Of a stretch of DNA of 7,060 nucleotides, positions 1 through 5,470 are shown in pieces (position 1 is the stretch's first letter; each line of letters opens with the position of its first letter). The notes below the pieces were generated by a model. It was not told the origin of the DNA, made no database searches, and worked only from the letters and a program-made list of their open reading frames with translations. Location: positions 1 to 7,060 of the forward strand of contig CAJKFZ010000134.1 in the NCBI GenBank assembly GCA_905199285.1, read 5' to 3'. The DNA comes from an uncultured Ruminococcus sp. Lineage in GTDB: Bacteria; Bacillota; Clostridia; Oscillospirales; Ruminococcaceae. The position numbers and the translations under genes are program-made.

Positions 1-80
1 CGATAAAGGCGAGGCACAGCAGCACTTGCCTTGAACGGAACTTCAATACCGTCAATCGTAATATTTTTCTTGATAGCCAT
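1..80 (-). CDS. Probable phage tail assembly chaperone, N-terminal 26 codons only
   Basis: The reading frame opens with ATG at 80 and runs off the left edge without a stop. It encodes a protein beginning MAIKKNITIDGIEVPFKAS, followed by AAVPRLY. This N-terminus resembles the small proteins that follow the major tail protein in clostridial siphophages and are thought to be tail assembly chaperones (gpG-like), which bind the tape measure protein during tail polymerisation. Position supports this: it lies directly downstream of the major tail protein. The start is well supported by AAGGAGG seven nt upstream, and the SD overlaps the stop codon of the preceding gene (TAAGGAGGCACAGATATG), implying coupled translation. 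Only the N-terminus is visible, so the function rests on context and on a remembered family resemblance; whether it has a frameshifted gpGT-like extension cannot be judged here. Confidence 0.6.
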   Translation of the reverse strand, partial: MAIKKNITIDGIEVPFKASAAVPRLY

Positions 81-92
81 ATCTGTGCCTCC

Positions 93-695
93 TTATGAAG
101 TTTTAGCGGCAGTCGTTTTTGCCGCTGCAAACGTCGGAATGTAGACTGATTTATACCAGTTGTTGTAGGTGGTTTCATCCGTATTTTCGCAGGTTTTGGA
201 CTTGACCAGACCGTCAGGAAGTGCGGAAGCCTTGAGGGACAGCGTTTCCGTCTTGACTTCCGTGCTTTCCTCAGTGGTTGAAGATTCCGTTTTCGGTCTG
301 CTTGCACTGCAGCAATAAAGGACATGACGAATATGATTTTTGTCGCCGTTAAATTCAAACAAAAGTGCAAACTGTGCCGTTTCAGCATCGTTACGCTCCA
401 CAAGCACGCCCTTTGTATCCTGAATCTCACCAAGGATTTCTGTTGCAAAATCCGTTGTAATGAGAGCAATTTCAAGGTCACCGGTGTAGCCAGCGTTGTT
501 GTTGATGACGTAGTACACGGTATTATCGGCGTAGAAAGACTCATTTTCGCCGTTGGCATCGATGGAGAGCGATACCGCACCGGGAATTCTTACAGGCGTT
601 GCAAATGTCGGAACACCGTCCTCAGACCAACCTGTTATCTTTGCCCAGTGTACTTTGTTTAGACCAAACTTGACCTTATTCTTTTTCAGAGCCAT
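93..695 (-). CDS. Major tail protein (phi13-type tail tube subunit)
   Basis: A 200-residue protein starting MALKKNKVKFGLNKVHWAKI and ending AAKTTAAKTS. The N-terminal 'KFGLNKVHWAKIT' and the 'GVPTFATPVRIPGAVSLSID' segment match the phi13-family major tail protein of Gram-positive siphophages, which polymerises into the tube through which DNA leaves the capsid. The C-terminal part, after about residue 130, is Ser/Thr/Glu-rich and ends with a 'NNWYKSVYIP' segment typical of the family. The start at 695 is preferred over an upstream in-frame ATG at 752 because AAGGAGG lies 11 nt before it and because homologues begin MALKKN; the extra 19 codons would read MLSEDEWYADIRFKEAGLI and look non-coding. 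It follows the tail terminator-like gene after a 69-nt gap and is followed at 80 by the chaperone-like gene. Confidence 0.85.
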   Translation of the reverse strand: MALKKNKVKFGLNKVHWAKITGWSEDGVPTFATPVRIPGAVSLSIDANGENESFYADNTVYYVINNNAGYTGDLEIALITTDFATEILGEIQDTKGVLVERNDAETAQFALLFEFNGDKNHIRHVLYCCSASRPKTESSTTEESTEVKTETLSLKASALPDGLVKSKTCENTDETTYNNWYKSVYIPTFAAAKTTAAKTS

Positions 696-706
696 AATTA
701 AACCAG

Positions 707-713
707 CCTCCTT
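707..713 (-). promoter_or_regulatory. Ribosome binding site that fixes the major tail protein start
   Basis: AAGGAGG lies 11 nt upstream of the ATG at 695. It is the strongest SD near this gene and argues for the 695 start rather than the in-frame ATG at 752. Confidence 0.7.
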
Positions 714-764
714 AAATCTAATGTCGGCATACCATTCGTCCTCAGACAGCATCCTGCCTCGGAC

Positions 765-1082
765 TCAGGCATCCATTTCGTATAACACTTCATACATCTC
801 TTCAGATGCAATCCATGTTTCAGTTTTGTTGTAAAAAATATGATGATGCCTGAGAACCGCCTCAATTTCTGCCTCTGTATCAGGAGATTTTTCATCTGTA
901 TACAACTCAATATCCAGTTTCTTGAAACTGTGATACATGATGTTATCCGCACTAAATGTATTTTCTCCCGGAGATAGAAAAATTAGAAAAGGCGGTCTTG
1001 GAGACTCACCCTCCGAAAAATGGTGATAGGCGAAAGGCAGTCCCATTTCCAGCATCATTTCGTTGATTTCTTCATAACTCAT
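765..1082 (-). CDS. Tail terminator-like / tail completion protein
   Basis: A 105-residue acidic protein beginning MSYEEINEMMLEMGLPFAYH and ending YEVLYEMDA. It resembles a family found between the gp10-like gene and the major tail protein in Gram-positive siphophages, annotated as 'prophage pi2 protein 38' or a tail terminator homologue; recognisable pieces are 'GLPFAYHHFSEGESPRPPF', 'FSADNIMYH', 'LDIELYTDEK' and 'IFYNKTETWIASEEMYEVLY'. A tail terminator caps the tube and joins it to the head-completion complex; that role is inferred mainly from gene position and family memory. The ATG at 1082 overlaps the gp10-like stop by four nt (ATGA), and AAAGGA lies about seven nt upstream inside the preceding gene, so translation is coupled. 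Stop is TGA. A head-completion role is the main alternative. Confidence 0.65.
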   Translation of the reverse strand: MSYEEINEMMLEMGLPFAYHHFSEGESPRPPFLIFLSPGENTFSADNIMYHSFKKLDIELYTDEKSPDTEAEIEAVLRHHHIFYNKTETWIASEEMYEVLYEMDA

Positions 1083-1447
1083 TTCAGTTCCTTTCTGATT
1101 AAGGATTCCAATAAATCCGCTCCGTTTTCTTCGGCTGGAGCAATATGAGGATGACCTGCAACTCTTCCGCCATTTCGTTTGGCGTGACCCTTCTCTAAAA
1201 GATGTGCGATCTGATATCGGTTCTTGGAATGGACAGTGATCTCTAATTTATGGCTGTTTTCCGTGACTTTTTTCGTTGCCCAACTTTTCGCATAATCGCC
1301 TGTGCGTTTCGGAGCATTTTCAGAAATTTCTTTCCTGACGGAAGCAGCAGTTTTACGAACAGCTTTTTTCATGGCAGTGTCCGCAAGCTCGGAATACTCA
1401 CGCAGCCCGTCCATGACAAGGTCTGCCAGATCATCAATAGAACTCAT
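1079..1447 (-). CDS. HK97 gp10-like head-tail joining protein
   Basis: Protein of 122 residues from the ATG at 1447 (125 if the GTG at 1456 is used). It belongs to the HK97 gp10-like family: an N-terminal helix of mixed charge, then the hallmark 'ENAPKRTGDYAKSWATKK', then 'EITVHSKNRYQIAHLLEKGH' and 'GGRVAGHPHIAPAEE'. Members sit between the head closure protein and the tail terminator and are thought to act at the head-tail junction or in tail completion. I prefer the ATG at 1447 because GGCGG is nine nt upstream, whereas it would be almost touching the GTG at 1456. The gene overlaps the preceding head closure gene by 14 nt and the following gene by 4 nt, consistent with tight coupling. The family call is secure; the precise structural role is not. 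Confidence 0.87.
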   Translation of the reverse strand: MSSIDDLADLVMDGLREYSELADTAMKKAVRKTAASVRKEISENAPKRTGDYAKSWATKKVTENSHKLEITVHSKNRYQIAHLLEKGHAKRNGGRVAGHPHIAPAEENGADLLESLIRKELK

Positions 1448-1787
1448 TTTCCGCACCCGCCTTTCTTGCCGCTGCAGTGATTTTCAAGTAGTCACGATAC
1501 TCGAAGTTCGGCGATATACCTGTAATATCATAAATCACACCACGAAAAGAAATACGGTTTGCAGTCGCTGAAATTCCCATTGTCATTGCATTTTGCCGGA
1601 TCATAAACTGCAAAGTCTGTACTTCTTTTGTAGTGCCGTTATCAGAGTTTTCCGCCGAATTTTTGACAGAAACAGCAGCCCAGCAGGAGAATGCTTCGTC
1701 CCACTGAGCCTTATGATTGCCGATATTATCGATCTTCGTTCTGTGCTCCAGAATCGTGATACGCTGATTGAGTTTTCCGATTTCCAT
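1434..1787 (-). CDS. Head closure / head-tail adaptor protein (SPP1 gp16-like)
   Basis: A 117-residue protein beginning MEIGKLNQRITILEHRTKID and ending AARKAGAENEFY. The opening 'IGKLNQRITI', the central 'WDEAFSCWAAVS', the beta-rich 'QFMIRQNAMTMGISATANRI' and the 'RGVIYDITGISPNFEYRDYL' segment are the standard pattern of the phage head-tail joining family (Phage_H_T_join), in which the 'Y-I-x-G-I' strand followed by a loop and 'YL-I' is characteristic. These proteins form a ring beneath the connector that plugs the packaged head until the tail docks. The ATG at 1787 shares one nt with the stop of the connector gene (TGATG), and a purine-rich GGGAGG stretch about ten nt upstream serves as its RBS. 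Length is normal for the family. Confidence 0.87.
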   Translation of the reverse strand: MEIGKLNQRITILEHRTKIDNIGNHKAQWDEAFSCWAAVSVKNSAENSDNGTTKEVQTLQFMIRQNAMTMGISATANRISFRGVIYDITGISPNFEYRDYLKITAAARKAGAENEFY

Positions 1788-2059
1788 CAGATAATGCCCT
1801 CCCTCTGTGCGAATAAAATGGATCGCAGAGAAAGAGTTAATTTATGAAAATCCGCAGTATTTCGATTTTCGTAGAGGTAGGAAACTGTGAACAGCATAGC
1901 TGTTCTGGTGGTATCCTCATTTCTCTCAAACCTTTCTTCACTCATGCGACCTATATCCATGCACAGCTTTTTCGCAGTCATCAGCAAATCAGAAATCAAC
2001 CTGTCGTCCTCGCAGTGATCAATGCGAAGATAATTTTTTGCTTCTTGCAGAGTTACCAT
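1787..2059 (-). CDS. Head-tail connector protein (gp6-like, phage_connect_1)
   Basis: A 90-residue, mostly helical protein beginning MVTLQEAKNYLRIDHCEDDR. The 'TLQEAKNYLRID...DDRLISDLLMTAKKLC' start is diagnostic of the HK97 gp6/SPP1 gp15-like connector family, often annotated as 'phage gp6-like head-tail connector' or 'DNA packaging protein'. It assembles as a ring under the portal and starts the neck. The C-terminal 'MLFTVSYLYENRNTADFHKL...LRSILFAQREG' also fits: family members end with a helix containing 'YLYENR' and then 'L-x-x-LL-x-x-R'. Its start is four nt past the capsid gene stop, with a weak AAAAGG about nine nt upstream, so expression probably depends on coupling. Length is typical. 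Confidence 0.88.
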   Translation of the reverse strand: MVTLQEAKNYLRIDHCEDDRLISDLLMTAKKLCMDIGRMSEERFERNEDTTRTAMLFTVSYLYENRNTADFHKLTLSLRSILFAQREGII

Positions 2060-2063
2060 TAAA

Positions 2064-3257
2064 TCACGCCTTTTTAATCGTCAGGGTTTTCACAGCTTCC
2101 GGCAGGATAAGCTTGCCGTCAACTCTCTGTGAAGCAAGGAAACCTACCTGACCGTTCATCGCAAAAAGCTCATTGAGCCTTTTTAAAGAACGTCCCTGAC
2201 GGTCAGCAATCCAGTAATATGAAAAATCTCCAAAAGCGAGAGCCTTTGCACCAGCCGCAGCAGTCGGAGCGTACACAGAAGTGACATAGGGACGGTTGAG
2301 AATCGTGTCCGGAATACCGTCTGAAACGCTGGGCTGCCAAATATAGTTCCCGGTAGAATCCTTGATTTTACGCAGCGCTTTGATGGTCTGCTCGTTCAGA
2401 ATCCACACTGCCTTTTTGCGGTACGGCGACTTCAGAGAGTAGAAAACCTCGATCATATCATCAAAAGTAATGTTTGCCGTTGAAGTCATCGCACCATTTT
2501 CCGCACCTCCTGTCGCAGCAAAAATTCCTGTAGGCTTACCCTTACCATCGCCGACAAGAAACGCCTCTTCTTCCTTCGCACCGATTCTGCGTCCGAACTC
2601 TTTCGCAATGTAAGCAGGGAGGTCAAAAACACTGTCGTTGAGAAGCTCCTCGGAAATCTTGATGGCAGTTCCGACTTTGTAAGCGGATAGCGAAATCTGC
2701 CCGAAAGCGTCATCGGAAAGGCTGTAACTGGACTCTTCTTCAAGCCAAGCAGCTTCACCTTTCTGCGTGATAATTGGAATTTTTCTATCGCCGGAAGAAG
2801 TTTTGATAACAGTCGCCAGCGGACGGAAAATATTTTCTTCTTCAAGCGATTCAATAAGCCTTTTTTCAAACTCGTCAGGACATAAATAGCCACCCTCGGA
2901 ATCCTCGCCGATCTGGAGATCATTGCGGATATCTACATAATTTCTGTTGCGAACATTGTTCCAGAAAGCAGTCTTGTACTCGTTACTTGCAATGCCTGTT
3001 TTCTCCGAAATTTCGGGATTTTCAGGCTTGCCAAGAATCGGGTTGGAAGTCGGTGCATTCATCTGTGCAGCCAGCTTTTCCTGACGTTCCAGACGGTCGA
3101 TCTCCTTGCCGAGAGCGACAATTTCAGCCTCCATTTTGTCGTAGGTTTTGCTGTCCTCTTCGGAAAGCAGACCGCTGTCATTACGCTTGGAATCAAGGAA
3201 ATTTCTCGCCTCGTCCCACGCCTTTGCTCGTTTTTCTCTCAGTTCCTGAATAGTCAT
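2064..3257 (-). CDS. HK97-family major capsid protein
   Basis: A 397-residue protein with the usual two-part layout. Residues 1-70 are a charged coiled-coil (starting MTIQELREKRAKAWDEARNF) acting as the built-in scaffold or delta domain. Residues 117-130 ('GEDSEGGYLCPDEF') resemble the flexible N-arm of the mature HK97 capsid subunit, so proteolytic removal of the first ~100 residues by the neighbouring ClpP-type protease is expected, though the cut site is not deducible. The body contains 'SYSLSDDAFGQISLSAYKVG', 'ISEELLNDSVFDLPAYIAKE', 'AFLVGDGKGKPTGIF' and 'GDFSYYWIADRQGRSLKRLN', all characteristic of the fold. No separate scaffold gene is present, as expected. SD is GAGGAGG about eight nt before the ATG; stop is TGA. 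It sits between protease and connector, the standard order. Confidence 0.95.
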   Translation of the reverse strand: MTIQELREKRAKAWDEARNFLDSKRNDSGLLSEEDSKTYDKMEAEIVALGKEIDRLERQEKLAAQMNAPTSNPILGKPENPEISEKTGIASNEYKTAFWNNVRNRNYVDIRNDLQIGEDSEGGYLCPDEFEKRLIESLEEENIFRPLATVIKTSSGDRKIPIITQKGEAAWLEEESSYSLSDDAFGQISLSAYKVGTAIKISEELLNDSVFDLPAYIAKEFGRRIGAKEEEAFLVGDGKGKPTGIFAATGGAENGAMTSTANITFDDMIEVFYSLKSPYRKKAVWILNEQTIKALRKIKDSTGNYIWQPSVSDGIPDTILNRPYVTSVYAPTAAAGAKALAFGDFSYYWIADRQGRSLKRLNELFAMNGQVGFLASQRVDGKLILPEAVKTLTIKKA

Positions 3258-3272
3258 AATATCATCCTCCTC

Positions 3273-4067
3273 TTAGTGATTCAGTAATGCCAGTCTCTTG
3301 TCGAGCTGGTCTATCGGAACACCTTTTACAGGTGATAAAGCGGAAATTTTCTGCATCAGCGATGCTGTGGTTGCGGCAGAAGAATACTGCATTGCTTTTG
3401 CAATATTTTTCTTTTTCAGGGTGTCTTCTTCCGGTTCATCTTCCTTTGATTCGCCTTCATCAGGATTCTCTTTTTCAGGTTCTTCCTCATCAGGTTCTTC
3501 TTCCGGAATAGGTAAAGATTTCTTTTCATCAAAAAGAATACCATCCACAAATCCCAGCTGCAATGCTTTTTCAGCATTCAGCCACGTTTCATCGTCCATC
3601 AATTTGGAGATTTTATTGCGGCTAAGTCCTGTTTTTCGTACATAAGCATTAATAATGCCCTCCTTGATTTCGTCAAGAAGAGCGATTGCTTTTTCCATTT
3701 CTGACTTATTTCCGCTTGCCAGAGTCATAGGGTTGTGAATCATCAGATAGCCAGTGGGACTAATCAGTGTTTCATCGCCTGACATAGCCACGACCGATGC
3801 TGCACTTGCGGCAATACCGTCGATTTTTATAGTAACTTTGCCTTTATGACTGCGGAGCATGGTGTAAATCTGACTTGCGGAAATGCAATCGCCGCCCGGA
3901 CTGTTGATCCAAACCGTTAAATTTCCGCTGACTTTCGCCAATTCATTTCTGAACATCGCCGGAGTTATTTCATCTCCGAGCCATGTATCAGTTGAGATAG
4001 GACCTTCAAAATACAGCTCTGTTTCTCCGGTATCTTCATTTTTGATAAAGTTCCAGAATTTCTTCAT
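3273..4067 (-). CDS. ClpP-like prohead maturation protease
   Basis: A 264-residue serine protease of the ClpP/crotonase fold used by many Gram-positive phages to process the capsid precursor. The ClpP core spans about residues 15-178: 'WINSPGGDCISASQIYTML' (53-71), the nucleophile region 'DGIAASAASVVAM' with the likely catalytic Ser88, 'LMIHNP' with catalytic His111, and 'MDDETWLNAEKALQLGFVDG' (157-176), where one of the acidic residues 158-160 should complete the triad. After the core comes a very acidic Pro/Glu/Asp-rich linker (about 180-216), then a basic KKK and a short helical tail ending LALLNH. The ATG at 4067 has GAGG seven nt upstream. It follows the portal gene and precedes the capsid gene, as expected for its substrate. 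Confidence 0.93.
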   Translation of the reverse strand: MKKFWNFIKNEDTGETELYFEGPISTDTWLGDEITPAMFRNELAKVSGNLTVWINSPGGDCISASQIYTMLRSHKGKVTIKIDGIAASAASVVAMSGDETLISPTGYLMIHNPMTLASGNKSEMEKAIALLDEIKEGIINAYVRKTGLSRNKISKLMDDETWLNAEKALQLGFVDGILFDEKKSLPIPEEEPDEEEPEKENPDEGESKEDEPEEDTLKKKNIAKAMQYSSAATTASLMQKISALSPVKGVPIDQLDKRLALLNH

Positions 4068-4117
4068 TCTGCTGTTTCCTCGCTTTCTTTAGATTTTGCG
4101 AACGCACCAGCGTTCTG
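4064..4117 (-). other. Open in-frame extension of the portal gene past its TAA
   Basis: Immediately after the portal TAA (4118-4120) the same frame continues for 16 sense codons, reading QNAGAFAKSKESEETA, to a TGA at 4064-4066 that overlaps the protease ATG as ATGA. The 'NAGAFAK' piece resembles the usual C-terminal end of HK97-family portals, and ATGA overlaps recur elsewhere in this operon. I read this as the former 3' end of the portal gene, now cut off by a nonsense codon; sixteen open codons alone could occur by chance. Confidence 0.55.
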
Positions 4118-4555
4118 TTATTTTGTAAAAGAACCGTTACACAAATATAAGTCGCCGCCAAGTTCAGCAGGAATACGGTTCATATCTTCCAGTTCACGAA
4201 TATCATTTGCCGACATCCAGCCGTTTTGACGAGCAGTTGCATATCCTTGCATTCGTGAAGCATAATCGCCACGGAGTAGTCCCTCAACATTGAATTTGAT
4301 GAAATACTGCCCTTTTTCTGAATCAGAAAGAAGTGCCTTTTGGAGCGACTGCTCCCAGCGAACCAGCCACGGGTCTAAGGTATATTTTACAAATTCAAGG
4401 GATTGCTGCTCAATATTACTGAATGTTGCGTGTTCCAGATCACCGATCATATGAAGCGGAACACGATACAAGCGAGCGATTTCTTCAACTTGAAATTTAC
4501 GTGTTTCCAAGAATTGTGCTTCATTATTTGGGATAGAAATTGGAGTGTACTTCAT
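4118..4555 (-). CDS. Portal protein (HK97 family), 3' exon downstream of the group II intron
   Basis: This exon encodes the last 145 residues of the portal subunit, beginning MKYTPISIPNNEAQFL. It contains the family hallmark 'FQVEEIARLYRVPLHMIGDL' followed by 'FSNIEQQSLEFVKYTLDPWL' and 'LLRGDYASRMQGYATARQNG', then 'WMSANDIRELEDMNRIP' and 'GGDLYLCNGSFTK'. The portal is the dodecameric ring at one capsid vertex through which DNA is packed and ejected. The frame stays open upstream to 4645, but those 30 extra codons are intron domain V/VI RNA and not protein coding. True upstream sequence is the exon at 7006-7060, joined in phase 0 after intron removal (LEEG then MKYTP). The visible stop is TAA; homologues usually run slightly further, and the frame does continue open beyond it, so the C-terminus may be truncated. 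Confidence 0.9.
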   Translation of the reverse strand: MKYTPISIPNNEAQFLETRKFQVEEIARLYRVPLHMIGDLEHATFSNIEQQSLEFVKYTLDPWLVRWEQSLQKALLSDSEKGQYFIKFNVEGLLRGDYASRMQGYATARQNGWMSANDIRELEDMNRIPAELGGDLYLCNGSFTK

Positions 4556-4616
4556 GTAGAGTAGGTAAGTACCGCCTTGCAATGTTTCCATTGTAGGTTT
4601 GTACAAGCCTCTCTCC
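4556..4616 (-). ncRNA. Group II intron domain VI with branch-point adenosine
   Basis: The segment between domain V and the 3' splice site can fold as a long hairpin around TACAATGGAAACATTG. It ends ...CCTACTCTAC, with the AY terminus required at the 3' splice site. The A at 4562 is seven nt from the intron end, the same spacing as the branch-point A of Ll.LtrB, and is the predicted lariat nucleophile. Confidence 0.85.
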
Positions 4617-4650
4617 AAACCGTGCTTACACCTCTCGATGTACACGGCTT
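4617..4650 (-). ncRNA. Group II intron domain V (catalytic hairpin)
   Basis: A 34-nt hairpin with all diagnostic parts: the catalytic AGC triad (4649-4647), a lower stem AGCCGUG/CACGGUU, a two-nt bulge, an upper stem ACAUC/GGUGU and a GAGA tetraloop (4636-4633). It starts ten nt after the stop codon of the intron protein. The RNA core looks intact, so ribozyme activity is plausible even though the protein is interrupted. Confidence 0.94.
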
Positions 4651-4660
4651 TCCATTTATG

Positions 4661-5461
4661 TTATGACGAATGATGAATTGCTTTATGGCAATTCTGACAT
4701 ACAACGAGGGTTTTTCTTTTTCTTGCAATCATTGCTTTTTCCCACTGCTCTTTTCCACTGAGATTTTTCAGCTTATTAATATGATGTATTTCCAAAGGTA
4801 CATCCGTAGCGCCGCAGAGTTCACATTTATTAGCACGAAGTCTGTTTTCCAATGCGTTGCTGTTATTGAAGTGAACATGATGTATAATAGTATCTGCATT
4901 GTGATATACAGCACCTTTTTTCAGGTCTGAGAATTTTATAATCATCATTCGCTTCTTACCACTTTTGGTTTCATAGGGAATGCCCCACGAATGACCCAAT
5001 TTATACATCTTTTTAATTGCAGATATTCGGGTTTTATGTTTCTTAGCAAGTGTTTTCAAACAACTGTATTCCATCAGATAAACAAAATACGTGAGTTTAT
5101 TGAAATTACTCGCCAGACTATAATAATTGCAAATTCCTCGTGTTTGTGAGTTGTAGGTATCTAACACTTCCAAATCTGACAGACCTGCCATAGCACCTCT
5201 TTGCCATGGAATCAAGCTGCCATCCTTGGATTGTACAACAATTTCTCTGTCGTACATAAACTTTTCAATTCGTTCCATGGGAACGAGTAATTCTACAGAT
5301 TGGTTCATCGTGCGTCTTACTGTACCGGTAGACGTCCTCTTGGTTTGTGCGTTTCTACGCACATTGACGTCATAACCAAGAAACCGGGCATTTTCTGAAC
5401 TGTGTATCACTTTTGTTTTTTCATCACTTAAAGTTAGGTTCAAATGCTCAGACAGAAACAA
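4661..5461 (-). CDS. ltrA: Intron-encoded protein, C-terminal fragment: maturase, DNA-binding and HNH domains
   Basis: This is the remainder of the LtrA-like protein after the in-frame stop at 5471-5473. It is in the same frame as the N-terminal part, separated only by TAA and the codons for Glu-Leu-Lys; the first codon shown is TTG at 5461, not a convincing start, and there is no good SD. The 266 residues carry the RT thumb/maturase X region ('ENARFLGYDVNVRRNAQTKR', 'RGICNYYSLASNFNKLTYFV', 'YLMEYSCLKTLAKKHKTR'), the DNA-binding region and a C-terminal HNH endonuclease with CELC (213-216), EIHH (224-227) and CQNCH (255-259), all zinc and catalytic positions present. Added to the first part it gives about 616 residues, close to LtrA (599). 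Its integrity suggests the nonsense change is recent. Alone it would lack the reverse transcriptase fingers and palm; it is most likely the untranslated tail of a broken gene. Confidence 0.85.
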   Translation of the reverse strand: MFLSEHLNLTLSDEKTKVIHSSENARFLGYDVNVRRNAQTKRTSTGTVRRTMNQSVELLVPMERIEKFMYDREIVVQSKDGSLIPWQRGAMAGLSDLEVLDTYNSQTRGICNYYSLASNFNKLTYFVYLMEYSCLKTLAKKHKTRISAIKKMYKLGHSWGIPYETKSGKKRMMIIKFSDLKKGAVYHNADTIIHHVHFNNSNALENRLRANKCELCGATDVPLEIHHINKLKNLSGKEQWEKAMIARKRKTLVVCQNCHKAIHHSS

Positions 5462-5470
5462 TTTTAGTTC

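Noticed and set aside
324..662. Plus-strand open frames across the window (for example 324-662, 1250-1480, 1302-1571, 3298-3645, 5561-5767)
   Set aside because: They lie opposite well-supported minus-strand genes, have no recognisable domains and are low-complexity antisense translations, such as Ser/Phe runs opposite the acidic linker.
696..752. Upstream start for the major tail protein at 752
   Set aside because: The 19 added residues match nothing, and a strong SD supports the ATG at 695, where the family's N-terminus begins.
696..780. Short inverted repeat (TGCCT...AGGCA) in the gap between the tail terminator-like and major tail genes, as a possible terminator or small gene
   Set aside because: The stem is only five bp, with no T-run after it on the minus strand, and no convincing small protein lies in the 69-nt gap.
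2486..2923. Minus-strand 145-codon frame inside the capsid gene
   Set aside because: It is out of frame with a clear HK97 capsid gene and gives an Arg/Ser-rich sequence without a recognisable domain.
4556..4645. A 30-residue N-terminal extension (start MYIERCKHGLERGLYKPT) on the portal 3' exon reading frame
   Set aside because: It is the chance translation of intron domains V and VI; portal homology begins precisely at the intron's 3' end.
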